From contig NMRB01000154.1 of assembly GCA_002633025.1 (NCBI GenBank), forward strand, positions 525,750-589,749: a stretch of 64,000 nt of DNA, given 5' to 3'. This DNA comes from Notospermus geniculatus. Taxonomy: Eukaryota; Nemertea; Pilidiophora; Heteronemertea; Lineidae. Shown in pieces: positions 34,413 to 47,044 of this stretch (within the stretch, counting starts at the first letter, position 1; each line of letters starts with the position of its first letter). Below the pieces are notes generated by a model. That model did not search any database and had not been told where the DNA came from. It saw only the letters and a list, made by a program, of their open reading frames with translations. The translations under genes and the position numbers were made by a program.

Positions 34413-36315
34413 ATGCAGATGCTGTGTTAATTTTGTTCTGTAAAGTGGCATTTTTGTTGCTGATTACATCAAGTGTATGATATTTGCTGCATAATAGATC
34501 TCCTTTATTGTTAGATTAGCAATTTACCAAGATGAATGCCTGGTCTTCCACAAGTTATCCCGTTGGGGCCAAATTTGTTTCTTTCTTTTCCATTGTTTGC
34601 AGCCATTGACTTTCAGTTTTGTATCTCTTGAGATTTCTGACCAACTTACTTCATGAAATTACCAGTACCAGTGTGCTGATGTTGCGGGTTCCAGGATACA
34701 TTAGACTAGTTCTTTTCAACGACATTCTTCTGATGCAAGCAAACTGGTGGCTGCATCTAATGGATACATCATCTTGAAAAAGTAGTAGTTGAGACCAAAA
34801 TGTTCGTCAGTTTCACTCTTGTCTGTGTAATTATGAAATCTGAAATGATCTACATGTATTTCTTCCATGCTCTCCTGGTGTCATCTTAGTTCATTTAGGC
34901 TCACCTTCTGAGCGACATGCGCCTGGTTTTGCTGTGGAAAGTCACATTTGATAACCCCTACGGACGTTTATTCATTTCCCCAATTCCTATTAGGTTGCTG
35001 AATAAACCATGTCCCACCTAATCCATGACCAGAGCCAACATCCTTGATATATATACATCTTAAGCCACAGGGACCAACTATCCTGGTACGAACGTGTGTT
35101 ATCTCTGGAGAAACACATGTTAGAGACCAAATTGAAATGTTACTGTCAGTACTTAGGGGATGTTATCTTGTGGTCGCAGTCACAGCAGTAAACAACCTGT
35201 TGATTAATCCACTCCTGTAAGACACGACGCCTGGACAAAGGAATGTTTCTTGCTTAACTCTTTGATGCCTAGGGTGCATCTGATGAAAAGGATAAAGTGG
35301 TTCATAGTCTGATATCAACAATGGTAGAACTGCCGTCCGTCTTCACTGTTCATCCTGATCTGTCCTGAAATCATTTTGTAGAACTCAGCGCTCGACCCTG
35401 GACGACCGGAGGGCCATGAAGGAGGTAGGCAAAGAGACCTGCCCAGAATTCAGTGACTTCAACACATCAGGTTGTAAACAATAAAAGTACATGTAGTGTA
35501 AATTCACAAAATCTGATCAGTTGTTTAAGCAGGATGTCAATAATTTCATTCCAATGATAAATACCTCTCTTTAGTTTTTCATGCAAAAGGCACCGGGCTA
35601 AAACAGCACGGTGTTTTTTGTAAACCCATAATTCTATTTGGTTGGGTTGGACTGCTTTGCTCAAGTGATCTTGCGTACGAAAAAATGGAATTTGTTACAG
35701 CAACAACCGTGTTGCTGGATCAGACAATTTCTGACAAGTTGAATGCAGCTCAGTTGCACACAGTCGTCCAAATACCGGTGGACTGTTTGACGTTGACCAA
35801 GAAATCCAGATGTAATTTTAAGCATCGAGATAGACAAACTCGGGAGGAGAGAGAGTAATGTTGCTGTACAATATCAGAAAGTGGCAATGTCGCTTTAACA
35901 GCTCCGTTTAAGCTCTCTGGCCATTAGAAAGGGATTGTGATGGATAAGAGGACATCTCGCTAAGATCTGACCTGCAACATGGGGATTTATCTAGTCACCA
36001 ATTGGCCAGTAGCCATTTCCTGCTTCCGTAGAGAATTGGTACATTTCTGGTGTCCATTAGTATGGATGCTGATAAAATCGCGTTGGATTGAATGGTAGTC
36101 TTTATCTTCTGTGAACTACATTGTGGTGAAATGTTTATCACCTAGTGTTACTTCCAGAGGATTTTCATCATATGAAAGCTGATCCTAAGTAACTTGTAAG
36201 TTTTGGGCGTGTTCCTTAAAAGTTAAGTAGGCGTAAGTAGATGGGGAAGTTGGAAAATGCCACACACTTTCTTTCTCCTTTATGGACAACAAATTTCAAT
36301 TGATTAAAAATTTTT
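34413..36315. other. Non-coding stretch
   Basis: No supported gene, TIR element or SINE. Confidence 0.35.
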
Positions 36316-36425
36316 GCGCGTATTTTTCGGTGAGTTTTCTGCCTAACTCACCGAAAAATACGCGCACACGCGAGCTATCTGCTGAGCAAACGTTCTCGAA
36401 TGGCTTTTTGCTCAGCAGATAGCTC
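36316..36425. other. Two adjacent perfect hairpins
   Basis: Hairpin 1 has exact 21-bp arms, 36316-36336 and 36345-36365 (GCGCGTATTTTTCGGTGAGTT and complement), with an 8-nt loop. Hairpin 2 has exact 19-bp arms, 36372-36390 and 36407-36425 (GAGCTATCTGCTGAGCAAA and complement), with a 16-nt loop. They are separated by only 6 nt. Outside hairpin 2 the bases CACAC and GTGTG can extend pairing across a bulge. A minus-strand frame runs through both, but the palindromes are the stronger signal. Confidence 0.85.
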
Positions 36426-36618
36426 CAGTGTGTGGCAGGCTTTAGGAAGCTCCTACAGCCCCCAGTGTTTCTCTCACTTTGGTTGGAGAAGTCGGTAATC
36501 CTTTTATGCTGTTCATTGTGTTGAAATAAAGCCAATTTTCTTGCCAGATTTGGGAGGGCAGAAAATGCCTCGTTCTCCATTGCTTTATTTGTTTCCTCTA
36601 CTTCATCGACTAACCTAG

Positions 36619-36741
36619 CTGATAAGGACATGATAGAGTTCCTTGAGAGGCAACTGTCTGACTTACGAACCCAGACGGCAAATGCACATCAACTCTCCAT
36701 TATGTCATCCACAGACAACCCTTCATTGACTCTCTTGCTTG
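36619..36741 (+). CDS. Candidate internal exon, coiled-coil-like
   Basis: A pyrimidine-rich tract (TTTGTTTCCTCTACTTC) leads to CCTAG as acceptor at 36617-36618, and CTTG|GTAGGAG serves as donor at 36741/36742. The 123-nt exon has the same phase at both ends and encodes DKDMIEFLERQLSDLRTQT and onwards, a charged helical reading. A minus-strand frame over the same bases also reads as protein-like, so the strand is not certain. Family unknown. Confidence 0.3.
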
Positions 36742-37209
36742 GTAGGAGTACTTACAGACACTCATCAGTGTTGCGCCTCAAAAAAAATCTTGTTTCTCTT
36801 TCTAGTGGTGTGTTGCTATATGTTTATAGAAGTCCATGTTGTGATATTTTAAGAAGGCCTGTGCTGGACAGGGATTGCGTACTGCTTGCAAAGCTGAATC
36901 TATGATGAGGTTTCTAATCAGAGGTTTCTAATGATTGTCAACAGAAATCTTAACTTGAGAAATGTAATGGGAATTGTGGAAGTCAACATAGGCGGGGGTT
37001 TTAGCCAGTACAAGAAACTTCTTGCAGCTTCACACCACCCCCTATTGGTGACATTGATAACTTAAATAATTGGGTAGGTAGACTCTTTGAGCACACATTG
37101 CAACATCCTGATTTTTCAGATCGTGATCAACCTCGCCACCATGAATTAGCACTGTGGTGTACGGTATACATTGATCGCATCTGTAAACCTACAAACGAGA
37201 TTGCCTAAA
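36742..37209. other. Non-coding stretch
   Basis: No supported feature. It ends in the left target-duplication copy CTAAA at 37205-37209. Confidence 0.4.
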
Positions 37210-37957
37210 GCATGGAGGTAGTATTGAGAAGGAGCGAGCACGGCCCTAATCGCTGTGACCACAATTCCACGCCCCCATTGTTTGCCTTTGTTCCCGCCTA
37301 TTGTCCGGTACGCACGCTGAGCTCCTTGAAGGCAATCGTGAATTCCGCACAACTCTCAAAGTGCAGCGCCATCTATAATTGATATCGCGTCGACCCAATC
37401 ATATTCTTGCGTTTTTCTCCACGTTGGGAATTAGATAACCGGCTATTTCGAAGACAACTCAATTTGGTAAACTCTCCGCTGTATTTTAGTGAAAAAATCA
37501 TCGAAAAAGACCAATTTCCAATAAAGATATCTACGTTTTAAGGTAAACATGATAATGATAATGATAATGAGATTCTTCGCATCTGAAAAGTTTGAAGAGG
37601 ATTGCGTTATGATAGTTTAAAAGATGATTAGTTCAGGTAACATATACGGGTGGTCGTTTCAGTGCGAGATGCTGCGAGGTGCTGTTTTTGACGCGATGAA
37701 AACGATGAATTTTTCAGTTTTCGTGCGTAGGCAACGTCCACTGCCATTGTTCCCTTCTATTGTTTGGACTCTGACCATTGTACAAGGGAAGTGCTGACTG
37801 CACACGGAAATTACCGAAGATTAGATCGGCTTTTTCCGACCATCGTGCGGCGTTATTAGCCTATTGTCCCCCTAATCACTTTAGCAAACAGCGGAACGAT
37901 GATTGTACTGTTTGATGTGGGGTCCGTGTTCGCTCCTTCTCAATACTACCTCCATGC
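37210..37957. mobile_element. 748-bp TIR element with perfect 5-bp target duplication
   Basis: Terminal inverted repeats of about 38 bp begin GCATGGAGGTAGTATTGAGA, with two mismatches seen farther in. CTAAA lies directly outside both ends (37205-37209 and 37958-37962). The interior has a short TAATGA microsatellite at about 37550-37571 and no long open frame, so the element is non-autonomous. Among cut-and-paste superfamilies, 5-bp duplications are typical of Transib, but the terminus is not the CACWATG I would expect. Superfamily left open. Confidence 0.8.
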
Positions 37958-40121
37958 CTAAAGGTAGGTTACGCCAGCCGCTACGCGATAGAAAACGTAA
38001 TGCATACAGTGGAGCTTTAATAATGCAGTTTTCTCGAGGTGAAGTGATCTAGAAGGATACAAGGAGAATATTCAGACTAACTCGTCTCTACTCCTGTTCA
38101 CCAAACACTGATGTACAGGGACCATAATACAAATGTACAGTGATCACCTGTCAACTAAGGATGAGATGGAGTTGAGATGAATACACGCTATACATAAGCT
38201 GTCATAACATATTGGTAGGACAAGAGGTGATGATGGTGCTAGCTGTCAGGAGATATTGCTACATTTCACCTTACCACCAACCTTAAAGCAATAAAAGCAA
38301 TAAACGGTGGTGTTGAGAAATTGTGTATTAAAAGAGAAAAAATACCTGAACACATCATTAGATTGAGTAGGCTACAGATGTTACATTCAGTTTTCGTTGG
38401 TTCAGCCAACTCTAGAAACAAGTTGGAGATATTTATTACATTTACAGACATTTTAGTCATGAAAATATTTTCATCATAATTTGGCTCACATCAATGTAAA
38501 TAAATTCAAACAAGTTTCCATAAGTTATTGCACAAGACTGGAGATTTTTTCTGTGTCTGGGTTTTTAAATAAATTTCTACATGTAATATAAGGAAAGAAG
38601 TATGTGCCTTTGTTTGGTGAATTTCTTTCCTGGTTAATAAAACGAATTGGATAATATGTTGTTTCACTCAATGCAGTTGATTTTAGTCACCAAAGAATGT
38701 TGAAGATTCCACACGATCTTTGCTTAGTGCATGTGTATGGGCGGTTATTTCCACAGAACTAGATGGGCTTCTCATGAAGCACCAAACTCTGCCAAGTTGG
38801 CAGTCAGTGTTGGGAAAATTGAGATTCAATTGGATAACTTTAAATATGTATATGCACATGCACTCCCAAGAAATTTCAGCAACAGCAACGGCCCCCATGT
38901 TCCCCTGAGTGATAACTTAAGTGACAAAACCACCGTGACTAAAGTGTCTGGTGTCATATTATGTGTCAATCTGACACTAACGTCTGTTTTTGCCAATAAT
39001 GTCTTCATCATTCCCACTTGATGTCAACTTGTCTATCAAGTATGGCTGCCAGTGGTGAGGATGGGGGCCAATCAGTCATTCATGGTTTCATGAAATAAGC
39101 CATTACATAAAATTTGCTGGCTCTGATCTAGCTCATTGGGGCCTTGCTATTGCATAGTGCTGCTTGCTGAATACATTTTAGTTATTCAGCAATGTGCAAC
39201 AGAACTTGTTACAAAATGGGATACTTTCATGACATTGACAAAATGAACCATGCTTCTCCGAGGTTGATATTCCGCCGTTCAATGTACTAACCTGTCTGTA
39301 AGATCTACAGCAACAACTGACAGCCTTTGATTCAAACTGACGTTAACTAATTTGAAAGGTAAAGGTTAGGTTTGGCAAAAATCAGCGAGATTGATCGCTC
39401 GTGTTTTCTTCTGGGAGTGATGTGAGGAAAAAACACTGATTGTTTTAGCTGGGATTTGAAACCATTTTGTTAAATTTGTTGAAAAACATTTGAAAATCTC
39501 TACCAATGCGGCAAAAAGTGGTGTGGTTTGTAATAGCTTGACAAAGTGAGCTTATTCAATTCATTGCTGTTTTTTTGTCTGTCTGTGTTCTTCAAATTGA
39601 ATTTGTGAAGATTTGTTTATTCTCGGAAAATGGAAAAAGAAGGAAAGCAATATATTACTAGATGCTAAACCACGGGATTTGCACTGGGAATATTAATCAT
39701 ACCATCAACCACAGCCCTACTGCAACTTTTGGTGTTTGGAGTTTTGGCCCCCTGGTGGCAAAGAGGAGAATCAGATCCGACTTATTCTTCAATGTGTGCA
39801 CACCTTGTCTGATCATACATCACCCCACCAAATATGAAATCCTCAGCTGCAGTCATCGACATAGAGCAGAAGGAGAAAATACGGATGGCGAGTGGCATTC
39901 ACGGACGGACGGATAGATGGACAGTATTTTCAAAGTCCCCCACTGAGGCTGCAGGGAATGAAAATGCAAACACACTGTGATGTCATTCATTATCGACAGT
40001 AGGCCTATAATAGACAATGGACTTCAGCAGTCATCTGATCTTGTCTTATGTCGGACTGATGATAACAGCAATCAGCTTTCAGAATCCAGAATCAGCGCTT
40101 GCGAATCCAAATTTCATCACC
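37958..40121. other. Non-coding stretch
   Basis: No supported gene. A GTATGGCTGCCAGTGG motif at 39040 belongs to the dispersed ATGGCYGCC family. Confidence 0.35.
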
Positions 40122-40294
40122 CCAGGCATGGATCCAAGGAGGCGCACCTGACGCACGCCACCCTTTCGGCCAACAAATCTGTAAAATTGACTGTGAAATT
40201 CTGAAATTTGGAGCAAATCATTGAAATTCACTGCACATTTCAATGTTTCTAGCACAGTGCGCCCCCTCTTTTCCAAAATAGTGGATCCGTCCCT
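40122..40294. mobile_element. GGATCC-terminus element (173 bp), copy C
   Basis: Same orientation as 17357-17529. Ends CCAGGCATGGATCC and GGATCCGTCCCTG. The interior shares CGGCCAACAAATCTGTAAAA and CTAGCACAGTGCGCCCC. Non-coding. Confidence 0.8.
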
Positions 40295-40680
40295 GCACCC
40301 TCCGCTACCACTGGAAATATTGGAAATTTTTCCGGAACTGCTATTGACTGTACAATATGTTAAATCAGAGGGAAACTTGTAAGTAATAGGAAATCAATCC
40401 ATGATTTCTTGGTCATGATTGGCAGTTAATCAACTCGAGTGGGTGTAAGTGCATGAACTCTGGTAATTATCCTTACTCCTGCATTGCTGGCGTAATTAGT
40501 TTGGCACCATACCTGACCACTATCGTTTACCTGTGTCTACTGGATGCTGACTGGAGTGTGTAGTCATTGTCGATCAGCTGACTGTTTATCAGGAACGATC
40601 AGTTTGAAAATAGGCTTCTTTTTCAAATCAACGCTTCTCTGCGGTTAGACAGAAATGGCTATCAGGAATGGCATTCGGAC

Positions 40681-41137
40681 TGTCGCTGATCTAATTGTGA
40701 TTTTAACACAAGGTTAATTAGGGCATTATAACTGCGGCTGATCTGATAGTGCCGATAACACATGGTTAATTAGGGCATTTAAATTCTGGTTGATCTGATA
40801 GTGCCGATAACACATGGTTAATTAGGGCATTTGAATTCTGGTTGATCTGATAGTGCCGATAACACATGGTTAATTAGGGCATTTGAATTCTGGTTGATCT
40901 GATAGTGCCGATAACACATGGTTAATTAGGGCATTCGAACTCTGGTTGATCTGATAGTGCCAATAAACACATGGTTAATTAGGGCATTCGAACTGCGGCT
41001 GATCTGATAGTGCCAATAAACACATGGTTAATTAGGGCATTCGAACTCTGGTTGATCTGCCAATAACACATGGTTAATTATAAGGGCATTCCAACTATGG
41101 CCAATCTGATAGTGCCAATCGAACACATGGTTAATTT
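40681..41137. repeat. Minisatellite, 52-bp unit, about 9 copies
   Basis: The unit contains ACACATGGTTAATTAGGGCA and CTGGTTGATCTGATAGTGCC. The middle copies are nearly identical and repeat every 52 bp; the outer copies are diverged and vary by one to several bases in length. It is non-coding and not CRISPR-like, because there are no unique spacers. Confidence 0.9.
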
Positions 41138-44100
41138 TTCGTATGGCAGGTTGAGGCTGTGTTTTACTAGAAAGAAACAAAATAGCATCCACAGAGGTGA
41201 CGAAAGGGATGCCTTATTGATCATTCAGTGTCTGTTCTTAAAATCCGTTGTATGATATCGCAGGAGTGAATCACACACTACAATGCCACAAATTCCAAAG
41301 TAACAGCGGAAGATTTGCCATATTTGTTCATCCTCAATCAACACCTAAAATAATGGATTGTAGGCCCAATATTTCTTTGTTCGACGAGCTTAGGCCTTGG
41401 TTCAGATATCACCATGGTTTCCTCGTCTCAACAGATATTGATGTTGGTGAAGGAAGAAGAAAGTGACTTTCTTCCACCTTTTAAGATGGATCGCTTGGTA
41501 AGCAAGGATTGTATAAACACGTCATTATTTATCAAATGCTAATGAAGAATAATCGTTGGCGCTGCTGTATACAGTAACATGGGAATTAGAGAGAAAATGT
41601 GGGGGAAATTTGTATCCATTTGATTTACATGATTTCTCGCAATTTGAATGAGAATTCTTTAAAACTATAGGACAATCGAGATAGATTACCAGAGAAATTG
41701 TATTTTATGCTGTGATCTATCGTTTTTTGGCTAATTCATTTGTCTGTTGTGGTAATATAGCATTTGTTTCAAATGTTTGCTTTGGGATAGCATTGGATGT
41801 ACTCTTAGATGCTTACATGCATCTAAGTTTAAACACCCTTTTTTTATCTAGATTCTTCTGAATTAGTACAAAAGTGTTCCTGTGGACCTACGACACAAGA
41901 AACAAATCTTGGTGCGATCGGATACAAAATATGGCCACCAGGGGCAATGTCTTCATACCATCATTCAGCAACAGGTGAGCACAATGGCCCGGCTATTTCT
42001 ACCTGTTGAAGAAGATTCTGGTATGTACTGCATGTACAAGTGGATTTGACAGTAAGGATTTCTTGTATGATACATGATGGAGACAGATCAACTGTCCTTT
42101 ACCTTTAATCTTGTTTGAAATCATCAAGGTTTATTTGAAACCATTCGCCGGCAATTACCTTAAATCAAAGCTGTTTATAGTACTGGATGTCAGTGGAGGA
42201 ATCTGAAGGAAGGAGCTCTTTTTGAAAACATGATGATTTCAAATTGGCAAATTGCAGTGTAATTGTCTTCATGTCAATTTCAAGCAGAATATTACCTTGA
42301 AGTGTCGGATGATGTTGTCGACCTTGGTTTTTCAACGCCTGATTTGTTGTGTTCAAGAAAAGATAGATTACATTTCTTTCTTTGGCAATTCATGAACATG
42401 AAGTTGGATTTGAGGGGGTTTCTCTGAAGATTTCTTCCCGTTCACACTTTGCGACAACTCATGTTGATATATGCCCTACAGGGGCGAATCCAGGATTGTG
42501 GTAAAGGGGGCACAGAAGGCCACCAGCAGACTGATGAAGGCGAGCGCCGAAGTCACGAAGCCACAGCGGGTGGTCCGGATGCCCATATTCTGAGCTGTAC
42601 CAAAAGCAACACGATCCTAAACCTAAGCAATTTCCTCACTGGCCATCTTATGAAAGCTCATCCCAGTCCAAGATATTTAAGAGGTCTATTGGCACTCCGC
42701 CCTTCTATTCAAGCTGAAACGTTTCTGACAGTTCTATTGTGGCCCATACGTTGAATTCAGGGGAATGACCAGCGTGGACTCCCCTCCATGACAAAACATC
42801 CCCAATTATTGCCTTCTCCATCATAATATACCTGTAAGTTAGACTAGAATCGTTATTTTGCGCCTGACATGCATATTTATTCCCACTTAACGCAAATGGC
42901 TGCCAGCTTTCCATAGAAGTGGTTCAGCAATGCAGCCGGAGAACGGTAGTTGATACCTTCCAATGGGACCTGGCTTCTCGTTATCAAACTGACTACAATT
43001 CAGCGTTCTCCACAGTCTTTTTCCCAAGGTAGGGCGGATGGTGGTCGTTTTAACCCCTTGTACGTACCCTGGACGATAAAAGTATTTGCTACCTTTTATG
43101 AATATCAGCCACTAAGCCATTAGCAACACAGTTACTTTTGAGCCCTGTTGACATTCCTGTCTGCTTCGAAAAAAAAAACTTGACTGCTCTACTGGTGATT
43201 CAGAATATGCATAGGAATTTTTCTACAGGAAAGAAAGTGGCAATCAAGATTTTCTTCATCGACACGTTCGCATCGTGCCCCGCGTACCACTTGTAGTGAC
43301 TCAGTCATTAGACTTCGTTACCTTCCTATTACACACATAACCGCATTTCCATTCGACTAAGTCGGCCACTTCATAGGGGTCCGGATCAACTCACTTAGCA
43401 TTCTCATAGAGTACAGCCAATGAAAACCGCATCAACTCATCAGGCGGCGATTGGTCAGCTTTCGTGATGATGCACAAAATGAACCTGCGTTCGCACAATT
43501 GAGATGACACATTAATTGCATTGGATATACCCTACCTTCCATTGTCCACGAACGAAGACAGCTAGACATCCATCGATTGCTTGCTTGAGTGAATTTTCTG
43601 ATTTCTTCCCCTAATGAGTCATTTTATAACCGAATTTATTGTGATTTATTCAATTCGTGTTTTCGTTCTTTGCCAGGAAGAAAGCGGCAAATAAAATGCG
43701 TGAAATTCCTTGATTTCAACAGCTGTGATGGGGTTGCCTCTGTCGCTTTCAATTAACAGAGAGTTGCTTCTAAGAAATTTACAATTCAAAATAAAACATT
43801 TCTTTGCCTAAATTCTTCTGAGATCAGTTGATTTTTGCCTTTATTAAACAACAGTGTAGCTGTGAACCAGTTCATTGGTGGTACCACAGCAGAAGCACTA
43901 TTGCAAATGCAGTTGCCAGTTTCAAAATGAAATTTGAGACTTGATTCAGGCGAGTTTTGGTTGGTTGGTGCACAATATAGCCATGATGCTGGATGAAATC
44001 AAAAATCCTCGTTTGTAACTGGAGACAACTTGCAGGGAGATATCTCAACTTTGAGCATTCCTTGTGGGTAAAAAGGGCATTTTGCACTGTACTGCATATT

Positions 44101-46499
44101 GTATTGGATTTATCCATTTCGGCTGAAGCATTGGTCCTGGTAAGTTAGGAAGAGGCCATCTCAAGCCACTTGTGTTCCTTGCTTGGATGGGGTCTTTTTC
44201 CTGCCCTTGCAAAAAGTACAAGGTATTATTGCTTACTGTCCCAAGCGACAGACGTGAAAAGCCAGGGCAGACGTGATAACCACTAGGCTTTGGGCCTCCT
44301 ACAGGACTTGGAATGGAATGTTTCAAAAACTGATGCTTTGATGTGCATCCAATGACATCATCATCAGCCAGATTGGCCCATGGACAATGGTGATATGACA
44401 AATTTACTCAAGAATGCCCCAGATTTTTAGTTCCTTTGAAAATCCTGTGCCACTTTTACTACTCCCCTTACCTTGCATTTTGGCGAGTTTGCCAGATCGA
44501 GATTCCCTCTTTCCTAGTAAATAACTGTCGTGGGATGAGCGCTGCCGGTGTCACTTAGGTCCCGTGCCGCTGCATGACCAATGGTACATGACATGTCACC
44601 TTACTAAGATTAGCACACAGTGTGCTGCCATGCATACCAAGGAACTAATAACCGAGGGTCTCAATCAGATCGTCCTGAGGGAGGCTGGAGGAGTCATCAC
44701 CTTTGTCAATTTCATCAGTACACATTGTCAGCCAGGATTTGCATCAATGATGTTGTTGCTCTTGTCATCATGTCAGAGTTAAAACTCAAGGTCGCCCTTA
44801 CTGCCTGTTAGGATGTTGCTGTTCGTTCATTGTCCGTCCAGCCTTCCTTTTGCTGATACCTCTGCCCGGACACTTTGCTATTCTTTCCATGGGAACGTTT
44901 TCAATTCCAACTCAACTGAGCATCAGTTGTTTGTGTCATTGCGTAAGTGCAAGCCGTAAGGAAACAAAAATTGGTGAATTGCCCATTGTGAGCAAACTTC
45001 CGTGAGAAAACTCCTGTGTGGAAAAACACCCATCACCCACAAATCGTGGTGTTGAAGAGATGTAAGAATTTCCAGCATAGATACCTTTGTCCGGAATCAT
45101 TACTGGCATTGATTGCGAGTGCTATGTTGGATTCCCGACTGCTGCAACTGATGGGGGGGGGGGGGGGGGNCAGTCAAATGACGAGACTTGCAATGATTGT
45201 CTCGTCTGTCATTCTTGTACGGTACATACATGCGATTTAGTGCCGAGTTGGGGGAGGGGGGGCAGTTGTCGAGGGGAAAACTGTCCTCATACCTGTACAA
45301 AAATGAAGAAGAATCATTTCATTGTATTCTGTTTAATTCCCATGCTCAAAATTCTTAGTTGAACAGTTTGGAATATTTTCTAGTGTTTCCGTGTTGATTT
45401 TCCAAAAGCTAACAAAACTTGACTCATTTGCAGTGCATGTATATTTCACAAAAATTCACCTACTTGCAATGTATTTTTGCTGCTCTGAACTTTTCCAAGG
45501 TCACAAATATGCAGAATTTATCATCATTGCGAGCATTATGGTGCGGGTCCACGTGAGATTGTCTTGCGTAAGTTGGCTCCCTGTGGGCAACTCAACTGTA
45601 GGTTTATGGGCAGTTGCACAGGAAAATTCATCATGAAATTTTCCAAGTTGACATATTTTACATAAATCGAGCTGCAGTGAATTGTGTCTGTCTGTAACCT
45701 TGGGATTAGCTAAGTTGACGAATATCTGATGAATTTCATTGTGGAAACATCTCATTGTGATTCAGAAGTAGAATCAATTGCAACATAGATTTCTCCTCGA
45801 ATTCACTGCACTTGAACTGTCAACATCAGTTGTCCATTATCATTAAAAGTCACAACCGTCGCCGACGATGAATCAATCCTTTGAATGTTACCGATGATGA
45901 CATCATTGGCCTCTGTTCGCCCTCGATGTCACTCTGAAGGACACAGGCTAATAGTTTCTGTCAAAGTTACATCCATCCATCTGGATTGCTATCACTGTTA
46001 TTACCGGTGTCATTACAGCTATTTCCCTGTCTTTATCACAAACATATATCACAGGTATTTTATTGGGGTCTGTAATGAAGGTTGTCAGTTTCATTAAAAC
46101 CTCTGTATTATGGACACCTTGGCAAGTGCGATGTACTCTGTCAAGACTTGAGCACTGATTGGGATGCTCTTAGTTTTACCGAGTTGCTGAATTTGCAATG
46201 TGCGCATAGCGTGTACATCACCAGCGACTGATTAGATCAGTTGCTTCCAGTCGCAAGTGCGATGTACGCCTGGCTTTAGAGAGGCCCAGTTCTATTTCAA
46301 GCCAATAATTTCCCGCCATTCTAGAGATGGATGGATACATAAGTAACAGGAAGATTGCCATCCTTACATGACATTCAGCCTGGCTTGAAAGGGCAAGTAA
46401 TTGTAATTTAGAGACAGAAGGAAGTAACATCAATCTGTTGGCTAAGGTTACCTTGGTTGTGGAGTAGCTCAGGAAGTTCTCTCTCTTTTATCATAATTG
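41138..46499. other. Long non-coding stretch
   Basis: No gene is supported. Noted items: a short hairpin TTAGATGC...GCATCTAA near 41807-41827; a GGATCC-like repeat end (GGGGCGAATCCAGGATTG) at 42481, followed by a frame that is only its translation; and an 18-base G-run at 45152-45169 adjacent to an N. Confidence 0.4.
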
Positions 46500-46620
46500 G
46501 CCTTGGGGTAGGGTTGTCACGGCTGTAACCCTTACGGACATCCTTTTACTGACAAGGTTGGGTTTTGTCTGCCTTTAGCTCTCCAGGTATCTTCCTTTGT
46601 CCTGCCTTGAACGCAGACAC
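46500..46620 (+). mobile_element. SINE-like unit (degenerate)
   Basis: TTGGGTTTTGTCTGCC and CTCCAGGTATCTTCC, then TTTGTCCTGCC, resemble the shared SINE tail. No clear head. Confidence 0.3.
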
Positions 46621-46896
46621 TGACTGAACAACATCAGCGTTGATGTCATCAGATTGTCATCATCAATGTCATAATTTCATCACATTACCAACTTTCAGCG
46701 ACATGACAACGTCACTTGTGCGGCCTGCACAATCCCGTGACGTCGCGACTTTCTACAGCGTACAACTGCCTGCGGGCACGACGTTTGAACAGGATAAATT
46801 GATCACTGCATCAAAATTACGCACAAAATCCAAAGTGCCCCCTGGGATTTTAAAAATTGACCTATAGACGAACAGTTTGATGCCAAGAATAATATA
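46621..46896. other. Short non-coding stretch
   Basis: No supported feature. Confidence 0.3.
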
Positions 46897-47044
46897 CTTC
46901 TACAGACTTCACTCACTTCCATTTTGGGGTTGAAGTTGAGACTTCAGAATCATGCCATTTTCAATGGTAAAACCCATTAAAACAGCTTGATTTTGAAGTC
47001 TGAACTTCAACCCCCAAAATGGAAGTGAGTGAAGTCTGTAGAAG
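46897..47044. mobile_element. Compact TIR element (148 bp)
   Basis: Arms of about 52 bp: CTTCTACAGACTTCACTCAC at the left and GTGAGTGAAGTCTGTAGAAG at the right. They are exact for about 32 bp, then pair with a single G insertion through GGGGTTGAAGTT. The central 45 bp are unpaired. Non-coding. Confidence 0.8.

Noticed and set aside
36296-36631. 111-codon minus frame
   Set aside because: It passes through both perfect hairpins; the N-terminal third is protein-like but competes with the + strand exon candidate at 36619.
42449-42754. 101-codon + frame
   Set aside because: The N-terminal part (GRIQDCGKGG) is the usual accidental translation of a GGATCC-type repeat end.
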